NCBI RefSeq assembly: GCF_008122265.1
Contig: NZ_CP043042.1
Span: 2,790,001 to 2,854,000 of the forward strand
Origin: Marinobacter fonticola
GTDB lineage: Bacteria > Pseudomonadota > Gammaproteobacteria > Pseudomonadales > Oleiphilaceae
DNA length: 64,000 nucleotides
Direction of reading: 5' to 3'
Shown here in pieces: positions 55,074-63,858 of the stretch. The number at the start of each line of letters is the position of its first letter. Position 1 is the stretch's first letter. The notes under the pieces are model-generated. The model saw nothing but the letters and a program-made list of their open reading frames with translations, made no database searches and was not told the DNA's origin. The translations under genes and the position numbers were made by a program.

Positions 55074-57067
55074 GTGTGGACCTCGCGTGTCGGCCTCACC
55101 CATTCACTTCCAGCTATGGCTGCACGGCGACGACGGTAGCGACGGTCAGCCACGGCCAGGACGCCCCCGAAGGCCATCAACAGTGCACCCAGCCATAACC
55201 AGCGCACGAAGGGCTTGACCTGTATACGCATTGCCCAACTGCCGTCGTCCAGTTCCTCGCCCATAGCAACATAAAGGTCCCGAAGCAGGCTCGGGTGTAG
55301 GGCTACATCCGTCATCGGCTGGCCCCGGGCGATATACAGGCGCTTCTCAGGATGCAGGGTGGTGACCATTCGGCCGCCCCGGGTAACCTCAATGGTCGCC
55401 GTATCGGCCAGGAAGTTAGGCCCCCTGCGCTCGCCCAGTTCGGTCAACGTAAAGACGTAACCGCTCAGGTCGACCTGCTCGTTAAGCGCAAATCGTACGT
55501 CGCGCTCGACAGCGTAGTTCGACACCATCACCACGCCCACAATCGTGACGGCCAGGCCCGTATGGCCGGCCACCATGCCCCAGTACGACAGGGTCAACTT
55601 GCGCAACCCGGCCTGCACCGAAGAGGCCTTGCGGACTTTATCGGATAGATCGCGCACCAGCGCCAGCACGACCCACAAGGCCGCGACCAGCCCCAACGCC
55701 ACGGCTGTATTCCACTTGCCTCCATACAAAAACGGTATCGATACGCCAATAGCCAACGCCGCCAGGCCCGACCCCAGAAGCCGACGGAACAGCTCGCGCC
55801 CAGGCATCTGCTTCCAGCGCGCCACCGGCCCCAGCCCCATAAAAGCACAGAGCATGACGGTCAATGGCACGAACAGGCTATTAAAGTAAGGGGCGCCAAT
55901 ACTGATCTTACCCAGTCCCAACGCATCCAGAATCAAAGGGTATAGAGTGCCCAACTGGACGGTGACCGTCATCGTCACCAGTAGGATATTGTTGATCAGT
56001 AACAAGGCGTCTCGAGATAGCCAACCGAAGCCGACGCTGGCGCTCATCCGTGGCGCCCGTAGCGCAAATATCAACAATGAAACGCCAACCGTGATACCCA
56101 GCAACGCCAAAATAAAGAGGCCCCGCGATGGATCATTAGCGAAGGCGTGGACCGATGTGAGCACCCCTGAACGCACCAGGAAAGTTCCCAGCAGCGACAA
56201 TGAGAAGGTAAAAATGGCCAGAAGCGCCGTCCAGCTCTTGAACGTGCCGCGCTTTTCCGTGACCGCCAGTGAATGTATGAGGGCGGTCCCGGTCAGCCAG
56301 GGAAGAAGCGAAGCGTTTTCCACCGGATCCCAGAACCACCAGCCTCCCCAACCCAGTTCGTAATAGGCCCACCAACTACCCAGAGCAATGCCCAGGGTGA
56401 GAAAGGCCCAGGCTATGTTTGTCCACGGCCGCACCCAGCGCGTCCAGGCCGCGTCGAGACGACCCTCAATCAGCGCAGCGATGGCGAAGGCAAAGACCAC
56501 TGAAAAGCCCACGTAGCCCATGTAAAGCATCGGTGGATGAATGATCAGGCCGACGTCCTGCAGCAACGGATTCAGATCGGCACCGTCAGTGGGTATGCCC
56601 GGCAGCAGGCGTTCGAAGGGGTTGGACGTAACTACGATAAAAAGAAGGAACCCCGCGCTAACGGCACCCAGAACACCCAGTACCCGCGCCAGCATATCCC
56701 TTGGCAAATCGCGCGAAAAAAGACTGACTGCAAAGCCCCAGCCACTGAGAATCAGACTCCACAACAGCACCGAGCCTTCATGAGATCCCCAGACGGCGGT
56801 GAACTTGTAGTACCAGGGCAGCATCGAGTTCGAATTACGGGCCACATAGTCCACGCTGAAATCATCCAGAAGAAAACTGGCAGTCAGGCTGGCATAAGAA
56901 ACCAGCAGAAAGGCAAATTGCCCCCACGCCATAGGCTCCGCGAACGCCATCCACAACGGGCGCCGGGTGGCGGCTCCCAGCAGGGGCACCGTCGCCTGAA
57001 GCAGCGACAGGCAAAGTGCAATCAGTAACGCGAAGAGACCAACTTCAGGAACTGTCAGGGTAAGCAT
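55070..57067 (-). CDS. ccmF: heme lyase subunit CcmF
   Basis: A 665-residue multi-pass membrane protein with WGSHEGSVLLW, the WWD domain GWGGWWFWDPVENASLLPWL and the family's closing region RYRRRRAA. It binds heme-CcmE and forms the thioether bonds of cytochrome c. The start at 57067 (MLTLTVPEVGLF) fits the family; the frame is open 29 codons more. No ccmABCDE is visible within the window. Confidence 0.92.
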   Translation of the reverse strand: MLTLTVPEVGLFALLIALCLSLLQATVPLLGAATRRPLWMAFAEPMAWGQFAFLLVSYASLTASFLLDDFSVDYVARNSNSMLPWYYKFTAVWGSHEGSVLLWSLILSGWGFAVSLFSRDLPRDMLARVLGVLGAVSAGFLLFIVVTSNPFERLLPGIPTDGADLNPLLQDVGLIIHPPMLYMGYVGFSVVFAFAIAALIEGRLDAAWTRWVRPWTNIAWAFLTLGIALGSWWAYYELGWGGWWFWDPVENASLLPWLTGTALIHSLAVTEKRGTFKSWTALLAIFTFSLSLLGTFLVRSGVLTSVHAFANDPSRGLFILALLGITVGVSLLIFALRAPRMSASVGFGWLSRDALLLINNILLVTMTVTVQLGTLYPLILDALGLGKISIGAPYFNSLFVPLTVMLCAFMGLGPVARWKQMPGRELFRRLLGSGLAALAIGVSIPFLYGGKWNTAVALGLVAALWVVLALVRDLSDKVRKASSVQAGLRKLTLSYWGMVAGHTGLAVTIVGVVMVSNYAVERDVRFALNEQVDLSGYVFTLTELGERRGPNFLADTATIEVTRGGRMVTTLHPEKRLYIARGQPMTDVALHPSLLRDLYVAMGEELDDGSWAMRIQVKPFVRWLWLGALLMAFGGVLAVADRRYRRRRAAIAGSEWVRPTREVHT

Positions 57068-57175
57068 TTCGGGGCCGTGTTCGGTTAAGGCTTCGGCGAT
57101 GACCGAACCTATCGGTGAGGGTTTCTCAGGTATTGCTTCGTCAGCCAGCCGCAAGGCCGGCTGACGAATTCTCTA

Positions 57176-57814
57176 TTACTTCCGACCAGGTTGGCGGGTA
57201 ACGCGCAGATACGGTGTCTGCTCATCCCATCCATCAGGGAAACGTTCTTTGGCCTCGTCGTTGGAGAGCGACGGAACGATGATCACATCCTCGCCATTTT
57301 TCCAGTCCACCGGCGTGGCCACTTTGTGGTTGTCGGTCAGCTGAAGTGAATCAATGACCCGCAGGATCTCGTCCAGGTTGCGCCCGGTGCTGGGCGGATA
57401 CGTCAGCATCAGACGTATTTTTTTCGCGGAATCGACAATGAACACCGTACGAACGGTCACCTTGGGGTCGGCTTTCGGATGGATCATTCCGTAAAGATTT
57501 GCGACAACCTGATCCTTGTCTGCCAGGAGAGGAAAATTAAGCCCTGTACCCTGGGTTTTCTCGATGTCCTTTGCCCAGTCGTTATGGGAATCGAGCGGGT
57601 CGACGGACACCCCGATCAGCTTCACGCCGCGGTTGGCAAATTCATCCTTGCGCTTGGCAAAGGCGCCGAGTTCTGTGGTACAGACTGGCGTGTAGTCGGC
57701 GGGGTGTGAAAACAATACGGCCCAATCGCCGCCAAGCCATTCATGAAACTTAATATTCCCCTCGGTGGATTCAACGGTGAAATCGGGAGCGGTTTCTCCA
57801 AGTTGCAATGTCAT
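57176..57814 (-). CDS. 1-Cys/Prx6-type peroxiredoxin
   Basis: A 212-residue peroxiredoxin with the peroxidatic cysteine in FSHPADYTPVCTTELG, GVSVDPLDSHNDWAKD and a long Prx6-type C-terminal extension. It reduces peroxides. A MerR-type promoter sits 50 bases upstream, and ccmF follows after about 110 bases, so a shared metal-induced transcript is likely. Confidence 0.92.
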   Translation of the reverse strand: MTLQLGETAPDFTVESTEGNIKFHEWLGGDWAVLFSHPADYTPVCTTELGAFAKRKDEFANRGVKLIGVSVDPLDSHNDWAKDIEKTQGTGLNFPLLADKDQVVANLYGMIHPKADPKVTVRTVFIVDSAKKIRLMLTYPPSTGRNLDEILRVIDSLQLTDNHKVATPVDWKNGEDVIIVPSLSNDEAKERFPDGWDEQTPYLRVTRQPGRK

Positions 57815-57863
57815 CGTTTCATTCTCCTTTGCTTTGGCTGTCGTTCTCGGTTCGTCAACACAG

Positions 57864-57894
57864 ACGATATCTTTAAAGTCAACTTTAAGGTCAA
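57864..57894 (-). promoter_or_regulatory. MerR-type promoter before the peroxiredoxin gene
   Basis: On the minus strand TTGACC, a 19-base spacer containing the perfect dyad TTAAAGT-TG-ACTTTAA, then TATCGT. It implies control of peroxiredoxin and perhaps ccmFGHI by a MerR-family metal sensor, probably the Cd/Pb regulator encoded at 59423. Confidence 0.72.
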
Positions 57895-57913
57895 GGCGTT
57901 TGTCAGTGGTTTT

Positions 57914-58426
57914 TCAGCCAGATCCATCGGGCTCGGCTTTCGTGCCCGATTTTTCGGGTATGAAACTGACATAGAGAAAAAGCACGGTGCCCAGCACAAT
58001 GGCGATATCGGCAATGTTAAAGGCCGGCCAGTGCCAGGATTGCCAATAGACATCAAAGGAATCCACAACATAGCCACGAAATATCCGGTCAATCAGGTTG
58101 CCCATGGCACCGCCAAGAATGAGGCTGTACGCGATGGCTTCTCCCCTGTGGCGGCACTGACGAATCAGCCTGATCAGTACAATCGAGACAACTACCGCGA
58201 TTGTGATAAGAAAGTATCGCTGCCAACCCCCACCATCGGCAAACAGGCTGAATGCGGCGCCGGTGTTCCAGACATGAACCCAGTTAAAGAACGGGGTCAC
58301 CGGAATCGACTCACCATACGCCATTGACTGCTGGACCAGCCATTTTACAACCTGGTCAGACGCTGTAATCAGGCCGGAAATAGCCAGCAGGGTGTACGGC
58401 AAGAGCTTTTTGCCAGAAATGGACAT
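57914..58426 (-). CDS. lspA: lipoprotein signal peptidase II
   Basis: A 170-residue protein with four membrane segments and the aspartate motifs GGAMGNLIDRI and NIADIAIVLG. ATG 58426 is chosen over the longer open frame. It sits 2 bases after a cation transporter and near a Cd/Pb MerR gene, the arrangement of pbrC in lead-resistance loci, which fits a metal-resistance role beside any housekeeping copy. Confidence 0.93.
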   Translation of the reverse strand: MSISGKKLLPYTLLAISGLITASDQVVKWLVQQSMAYGESIPVTPFFNWVHVWNTGAAFSLFADGGGWQRYFLITIAVVVSIVLIRLIRQCRHRGEAIAYSLILGGAMGNLIDRIFRGYVVDSFDVYWQSWHWPAFNIADIAIVLGTVLFLYVSFIPEKSGTKAEPDGSG

Positions 58427-58428
58427 TT

Positions 58429-59325
58429 TTACCCCTTGAGCGCCAGGATGCGTCTGGCACCGTTGAGTACGATGATCCCCGCGATGCTGCCTATAATAAG
58501 GTCCGGATAATTGGACCCAGTCCATGCCACCAGGGCGCCTGCGGTAATGACCCCCAGGTTGATCACCACATCGTTGGCCGAGAATATCCAGCTTGCCTTC
58601 ATGTGCGCCCCTCCCTCTCGATGTTTGGATATCAGCAGCAGACAACTGGTATTGGCAATCAAGGCAACGAAAGCGATAGCCATCATCACAAACGATTCAG
58701 GCTCACTACCGAATACAAAGCGCCTGACCACCTCTGCGAGCACGCCGATAGCCAAAATCAGTTGGAGTACACCCGCAAGATGCGCGGCGCGCACCTGCAT
58801 TTTTACGCTATGCCCAACCGCATAGAGGGCGAGCCCGTACACGGCCGCATCGGCAAAATTGTCCAGGGACTCTGCAATCAGGCCGGTGGACTGGGCGATC
58901 AGGCCGGCCGTCATCTCCACCACGAACAGGAGTGCATTGATGCCGAGCAACCAACGCAGGGTGCCGGACTCTTGCGCAGCAGAGGTTGTCGATAACTCGG
59001 CGGCCTTGATTGTCTTCGGATCGGCGGCGACGGTTTCCTGGAGGGACGCACCTAGTCCCAAGGTCGCGAGCTTCGCAGTGATAGGGTCAGCCTGGCCATC
59101 ATGCACGACCTGCAAACGGCGGTTCGACAAGTCGAAGGACAGCGCCCGAATGTCTTCAAAGCCGTTCAAGGCCAAGCGAATCATTCGTTCTTCCGATGGG
59201 CAGTCCATCTTCGGCACAGCATAAATGCTGACCCATTTCCCCGACGCTTCGGAGGAGGCCTCCATATCGACATCCGCTGCGGGCGTTGAATCGCCGCCAC
59301 AGTGGACCCCACAATTTTTGCTCAT
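58429..59325 (-). CDS. cation diffusion facilitator with N-terminal HMA-like domain
   Basis: A 298-residue protein. Residues about 30-105 form an HMA-like domain with the single-cysteine motif PKMDCPSEE, followed by six membrane segments of the CDF family (ESLDNFADAAVYGLAL; SWIFSANDVVINLGV). It exports Zn/Cd/Pb-type cations in exchange for protons. The second metal site, where CDF proteins usually have HxxxD, reads FSAND here, so metal selectivity is uncertain. It is divergent from the Cd/Pb regulator. Confidence 0.85.
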   Translation of the reverse strand: MSKNCGVHCGGDSTPAADVDMEASSEASGKWVSIYAVPKMDCPSEERMIRLALNGFEDIRALSFDLSNRRLQVVHDGQADPITAKLATLGLGASLQETVAADPKTIKAAELSTTSAAQESGTLRWLLGINALLFVVEMTAGLIAQSTGLIAESLDNFADAAVYGLALYAVGHSVKMQVRAAHLAGVLQLILAIGVLAEVVRRFVFGSEPESFVMMAIAFVALIANTSCLLLISKHREGGAHMKASWIFSANDVVINLGVITAGALVAWTGSNYPDLIIGSIAGIIVLNGARRILALKG

Positions 59326-59358
59326 GATACGACTCCAATCGAATATTGTTCGGCTATC

Positions 59359-59389
59359 ATTTAAAACCTTATAGTAACCATAAGGTCAA
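59359..59389 (-). promoter_or_regulatory. MerR-type promoter of the transporter-lspA operon
   Basis: On the minus strand TTGACC, a 19-base spacer and TTAAAT, with the ACCTTAT...ATAAGGT dyad in the middle. This is the CadR/PbrR operator layout, shared with the divergent regulator gene. Confidence 0.82.
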
Positions 59390-59422
59390 TAGGGCGAAGG
59401 AGAGCCCTTGAGGAGGAGCCTG

Positions 59423-59830
59423 ATGCGCATTGGTCAATTGGCACGGTTAGCAGGGGTCGATACCCAGACGATCCGCTTCTATGAACAGCAAGGCTTGTTG
59501 CCGCCGCCTGATCGGCAGGAAAACGGTTACCGTATCTATACCGAGAAGCATCGTGAGCGGCTGGCCTTCGTCCTTCGCTGCAGAATCCTGGACCTGTCAC
59601 TGGCTGAAATTCACGAACTACAGCGCTATCAGGACGACCCTGATCAGCCCTGTACTGCCGTCAATGTCTTGCTCGATGATCACATCTCTCATGTGCGGTC
59701 GCAGATAACGGCTCTGCAAGCACTTGAGAAACAACTCGTTTCACTGAGATCGAGTTGCAACGATGGTCGGGAAATTGAGGCTTGTGGGATTCTTGCAGGG
59801 ATCAGCGACGCCAGTATGCGTCAGTTGTAG
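59423..59830 (+). CDS. CadR/PbrR-type MerR regulator
   Basis: A 135-residue MerR protein (MRIGQLARLAGVDTQTIRFY). It has the Cd/Pb cysteine set: QPCTAVN near residue 77, SSCNDG near 113 and IEACGIL near 120. The start at 59423 follows GAGGAGG. It is divergent from the transporter gene and most likely senses cadmium or lead. Confidence 0.9.
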   Translation: MRIGQLARLAGVDTQTIRFYEQQGLLPPPDRQENGYRIYTEKHRERLAFVLRCRILDLSLAEIHELQRYQDDPDQPCTAVNVLLDDHISHVRSQITALQALEKQLVSLRSSCNDGREIEACGILAGISDASMRQL

Positions 59831-59878
59831 GTCTGAGCATCAACCGGATACCCGGTTTTCCAAAGGATGCGGCTGCGT

Positions 59879-60451
59879 TCAATCCGGCACCTTGGCAATG
59901 GTACGGTTAATAAAATTAACAATGGCCGGGCTGTCCCATTCTGTGGCGCCGACCAGTCGGCCAATTTCACGGCCTTCATGGTCAATCAGCAGAGTCGTAG
60001 GGACCCCTTCTATACCAAGAGTTGAAGTAGCCAGCGTGGAGGGATCGATATACATGCGGAGGTGACTGATGCCGATTTCCCGGTAGAATTTTTCAACAGC
60101 ACCACGCCCGGCATGATCGATCGACAGAGCAACCACTTCAAATTGTTCACCGCCCAGCTGAGCCTGGAGCGAGTCCAGCGTCGGCATTTCCTCGCGGCAC
60201 GGCGCGCACCACGTCGCCCAAATGTTGAGCAACACCACCTTGCCGTGGAAATCTGCCAGCGTTAAGGGCTCACCTTTTGCGTCTTCGAACGCCAGTTCGG
60301 GCAGATTCCGCGGAGTTTCCCAGATCAGGAAATCCTGGGGGCCAACCGACGCTGGAACGTCTTCCGCAGTCGTAAAGGCCGGGTTAAACGAAAATGCCAA
60401 AGCGAGCACGGCTGTCAGTACCCGGACTAAAGGCCTACCTTGCTGCCACAT
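59879..60451 (-). CDS. TlpA-family periplasmic thioredoxin
   Basis: A 190-residue protein with a signal peptide and the thioredoxin active site IWATWCAPCREEMPTL, cis-Pro EGVPTTLL. It probably reduces periplasmic disulfides, receiving electrons from the DsbD-like protein encoded at 61850. It converges on the Cd/Pb regulator. Confidence 0.9.
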   Translation of the reverse strand: MWQQGRPLVRVLTAVLALAFSFNPAFTTAEDVPASVGPQDFLIWETPRNLPELAFEDAKGEPLTLADFHGKVVLLNIWATWCAPCREEMPTLDSLQAQLGGEQFEVVALSIDHAGRGAVEKFYREIGISHLRMYIDPSTLATSTLGIEGVPTTLLIDHEGREIGRLVGATEWDSPAIVNFINRTIAKVPD

Positions 60452-60498
60452 AAAGGTCTCTCCTGTTTACAGTTGTCAGCTTCCTTGGGCCACGAGGG

Positions 60499-61206
60499 CT
60501 ACTCACTCTGAAAAAGGTCTTCAATCCGCCCATGCAATCGGCCCCAGAACCCATCATCAGCGGCATCAGGACCTATGGCGATCGCCTTGAGATAGGTCAC
60601 CAGATGTTCAGGCTGGAATTTGAGGCCGTGAAAACGGGCACGCATCCGCCCCGTCGGATCGATTACATGGGTGACCACACCGTGTACCTGGACGCCGTCA
60701 CCCGTATCCGTGAACTGAACGCCGTACGCTTTGGCGAGTTCCGACGTCAACCCGGGCGGCTCACCCTCGGCCCGGTACAGAAAGTGCCAATTGACGGGGT
60801 TAAGCTCGAAATTTGCGCCGTAAGCGCGCATGTTTTGCCGGGTCCCGACAATGTCTTCACGGTCAGTGGCAATAGTGATGAAGGTCACCTCATCACTCAG
60901 CCCTTCGCCCTCGACCCCAGTTTGCAACTGCCGGATCAAATTCATATGCAAAGGGCAGGCTTCGGTACAGCGCGTGTAGAGAAAATTGAGTACAACGGTT
61001 TTGCCTTTTAAATCCGCCAGAGAGAGTCTGTTGCCGTCGCTGTCGGTCAAGTCAAACGGAGGCGCTGGCCGGTCAACAAACTGGGCATACCGCTCTTTCT
61101 CGTTTAGCGACGCCTCGACATCCGCCATGGAGTGAGCCATGGCATGGGTGCTTCCCAAGGTAACCACGGCAATCAGTAATGTTCTGAATAAGTTGTTCAC
61201 AGTCAT
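60499..61206 (-). CDS. SCO family copper/thiol protein
   Basis: A 235-residue protein with an N-terminal signal/anchor, the CxxxC copper motif RCTEACPLHMN and the conserved histidine in HGVVTHVIDPTG. SCO proteins assemble the Cu-A site of cytochrome oxidase or act as thiol reductants. It follows the DsbD-alpha-like gene by about 35 bases. Confidence 0.9.
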   Translation of the reverse strand: MTVNNLFRTLLIAVVTLGSTHAMAHSMADVEASLNEKERYAQFVDRPAPPFDLTDSDGNRLSLADLKGKTVVLNFLYTRCTEACPLHMNLIRQLQTGVEGEGLSDEVTFITIATDREDIVGTRQNMRAYGANFELNPVNWHFLYRAEGEPPGLTSELAKAYGVQFTDTGDGVQVHGVVTHVIDPTGRMRARFHGLKFQPEHLVTYLKAIAIGPDAADDGFWGRLHGRIEDLFQSE

Positions 61207-61242
61207 TCTCCATTAGCGTTGTTTTCCGAAGGAGGTGCCGGG

Positions 61243-61833
61243 TTATTGTGGGTTGGTATCGCTCAGATTCAGCGCAACGGGCAGGTCGGCCGGTGCCAGG
61301 CAAACGCCCTCGTCACTGCAGGCCTGTACCCGCACTGTCATGTCGAGCTTGCCTGCCTCTTTCAACATGGCGGTCTGTTCTTCGTCGGGAAGTAGCCGGA
61401 TGCTCGCATCGTCGTCGTACACCTCAAGGGCGGAGTCACCCAGCGTGATGTCACTGACCCGGCCGCGCGGGTACTGGGTCGGAATTTCAAGCGACTGGCC
61501 GTTGACCGAGGAACTGGCGACGGTGGGAATCAGGAACTCCATGGAGGCCGGGTTGGCATTCACGTGCCAGCCCGGCTCAATGTCCAGTTTCAGAACGATT
61601 TCACCGGTATCCCCTGCCAGTGCGTCGTCGCCTCCAATAATGTTGAGGCGTACCTTATCAGAGGAATTTGCCAACCCCGTTCGGGCAGTCGATACCGGGG
61701 CTTCAGAACCGGCTCGTTCATTCTGGGCAGTGCTGGGGGTATTTCCGGTATTGGTATCGATCAACATGAACGCCGCGATCGCGATCAGAAAAACCGCTAC
61801 GCCAGCCAGCAGTACTTTGGGTCGGGTCATCAT
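61243..61833 (-). CDS. DsbD alpha-domain-like protein (separate gene)
   Basis: A 196-residue protein with an N-terminal anchor and a DsbD N-terminal-type domain (EPGWHVNANPASMEF; VQACSDEGVCLAP with two cysteines). In E. coli these domains are part of one DsbD; here the alpha part is separate and lies 17 bases after the membrane part. Confidence 0.82.
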   Translation of the reverse strand: MMTRPKVLLAGVAVFLIAIAAFMLIDTNTGNTPSTAQNERAGSEAPVSTARTGLANSSDKVRLNIIGGDDALAGDTGEIVLKLDIEPGWHVNANPASMEFLIPTVASSSVNGQSLEIPTQYPRGRVSDITLGDSALEVYDDDASIRLLPDEEQTAMLKEAGKLDMTVRVQACSDEGVCLAPADLPVALNLSDTNPQ

Positions 61834-61849
61834 GATTCATCTCCGGTAT

Positions 61850-63040
61850 CTAGGGTTGTGAGTTTTCGGTGCGGTTGATCGCCTCGACCAGGCTGTCGGT
61901 GTCAAAGAGGCCCGTGAAACGGGCGATAACGGTGCCGTCACCGTCAAAAATCGCTGCAAAGGGCAAGGCCTGCCCACCCGTCGCGGTCAACAATGCGTCC
62001 TTTTCAGGGTCACTTGCTGTGACATCCACCTGGATCGGCACCATGTTGGCCCGCCGCACGGCTTCCGCCACAGCGGGCTCCTGGTATACCGTGCGTTCCA
62101 GTACTTTGCAGTTAATGCACCAGTCGGCGGTGAACTCCAGCAAGTAGGGAGCGCCCCGGGCTTTTGTTTCCGCCAAGAGTTCCGGTGTGTAGGGTTGCCA
62201 GACAAGGTCGCCTTCGCTGTTGTCCAGCGGGGATGCGAATACCACTGTCACCGCAAGGGCAAGACCTGCCGCCGTTGCGGCGATCACACGGACGGCCCCA
62301 TTACCCTGGATGAAGCGGCGGATGCCCCAACCCATGACCAGTGCCAGCCAGAGCCACCATAGCCAGGGGTAGACTGCTTTGGGGACCAGGCTCGCACTGA
62401 AAAAGACAGCTGCGGCCAGCAATACCAGCGCGAGCACTTCGCGAATGGCCAGCGTCCAGGGGCCCGCCTTGGGCAATCGTTGCAACCATTCGGGCTTGAG
62501 CATCAGCACCGCGTAGGGCAAGGACAGCCCCAGTCCGATACTACCGAATATTCCCATGATCACGGGGGCCGGTTGGGTAACCGCAAAGGCCAGGACGCCA
62601 CCCAGGAAAGGCCCGGCACAGGGTGCAGCTAAAACCGCACTCAGCAGGCCCGATACGAATGCCTCAAAGTAACGGCGGCCATGGGCCGAGGCGGCAAACG
62701 CGGGAACCGGGATGGGCAGGTCCAACCAGGTAACGACTGCAAACCCGACCATCAACGCAACGAGCACGGCGACGAATACCGTCGACTGGAACAGCGTGCC
62801 CCAGTTCCACTGCAACAGCGCGGTCAGGCCACCCAGCGTCAGGAAAAAAGTGAGTGTTCCTGCGGTGAACGCCAGCGCAGCCAACACCCGGTGTGATCGC
62901 TGGCTGCCGGCCTCACGCAGGATGGTCCGGACCTTGATGGGAATCGCGGGCAGAACACAGGGCGTCAGGTTGAGCAGCAAACCCGCAACCACCGCCATCA
63001 AAATCTGACCGGCGAGGAGTAAAGAGGGAAGCTGATCCAT
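61850..63040 (-). CDS. DsbD-type transmembrane reductase with thioredoxin domain
   Basis: A 396-residue protein: about eight membrane segments (LTPCVLPAIPIKV near the start; AAPCAGPFLGG) and a C-terminal thioredoxin domain with DWCINCKVLERT. It carries electrons from cytoplasmic thioredoxin to periplasmic partners such as TlpA, CcmG and DsbG. It overlaps the DsbG-like gene by one base. Confidence 0.92.
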   Translation of the reverse strand: MDQLPSLLLAGQILMAVVAGLLLNLTPCVLPAIPIKVRTILREAGSQRSHRVLAALAFTAGTLTFFLTLGGLTALLQWNWGTLFQSTVFVAVLVALMVGFAVVTWLDLPIPVPAFAASAHGRRYFEAFVSGLLSAVLAAPCAGPFLGGVLAFAVTQPAPVIMGIFGSIGLGLSLPYAVLMLKPEWLQRLPKAGPWTLAIREVLALVLLAAAVFFSASLVPKAVYPWLWWLWLALVMGWGIRRFIQGNGAVRVIAATAAGLALAVTVVFASPLDNSEGDLVWQPYTPELLAETKARGAPYLLEFTADWCINCKVLERTVYQEPAVAEAVRRANMVPIQVDVTASDPEKDALLTATGGQALPFAAIFDGDGTVIARFTGLFDTDSLVEAINRTENSQP

Positions 63041-63858
63041 TACTTAGTAATTCCCAGCGCCCTTCCCAGCGCTTCTTGCTCGGGCACGCCGGTCTGGCCT
63101 CGCCATTGGCCGCTCGCGTCCTTGAACAGCAGCCCTGGCGTTCCGCTGAAACCCAATTCAGCCATCCACTGGCTGTGCTGGTCGAGCGCCGCCTTAAGGT
63201 TTGCAGGTATGGGCGTGAGCTCGGAAATCCCGCTCCCGTTACCGCTGTTTCCAAAGTTCTCCTCGAACGCTTGAAGCGCTTTGGCCCGATCATCTGCATT
63301 CATGATTGCAGCGGAGAAGCCCAGGCTGGACGGCTTGAGAAAACCAACCATGACCCAGTGCAACCTGACTTTCCCTTCCGACACCCAGCTTCGGGTCTGC
63401 TTCCAGAATTTGTGACAGAAAATGCAATTGGGATCAGCGAACACATAGACCTCGGGAACATCCTCTCCACCCTCGCTCACCAAATGGGTATCCTGGGAGA
63501 GTTGCTCGGCAATCGACGCGTACGTTGGCTTCGGAATATAGCGTTCCGTATATTGGCGGGTCAGATCGTTGCCGTTGCTTTCCAGCAGCGAGCCGGAAAA
63601 AGTGTAGTCACCCAGGCCATAGACTATTCCGGTTTTTCCGCCCTCAATCCTTACAACATAACCGTTCACGCCCTCAGCTGGTGTGGAGAAGCGTTCAATC
63701 ACCGTAAAACCGACTTCTTCCTGAAGTGCGCTGATTCCCGGATCCATCTTTGGTGACGCAAACGTCAGAGCTGCGAATAAACTCAAAAAAAGTGCAAATG
63801 AAAACCGGCGGCAGCACACGATCGTATTCCGCGCCCAAGGCTCCAGAGAAAATGTCAT
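63040..63858 (-). CDS. DsbC/DsbG-like disulfide isomerase
   Basis: A 272-residue periplasmic protein with a signal peptide (ALFLSLFAALTFA), an N-terminal dimer-type region and the active site FADPNCIFCHKFW. DsbG-type proteins isomerise disulfides or protect single cysteines. It is the first gene of the minus-strand redox set in this window. The last 142 bases of the window hold no gene I can support. Confidence 0.9.
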   Translation of the reverse strand: MTFSLEPWARNTIVCCRRFSFALFLSLFAALTFASPKMDPGISALQEEVGFTVIERFSTPAEGVNGYVVRIEGGKTGIVYGLGDYTFSGSLLESNGNDLTRQYTERYIPKPTYASIAEQLSQDTHLVSEGGEDVPEVYVFADPNCIFCHKFWKQTRSWVSEGKVRLHWVMVGFLKPSSLGFSAAIMNADDRAKALQAFEENFGNSGNGSGISELTPIPANLKAALDQHSQWMAELGFSGTPGLLFKDASGQWRGQTGVPEQEALGRALGITK

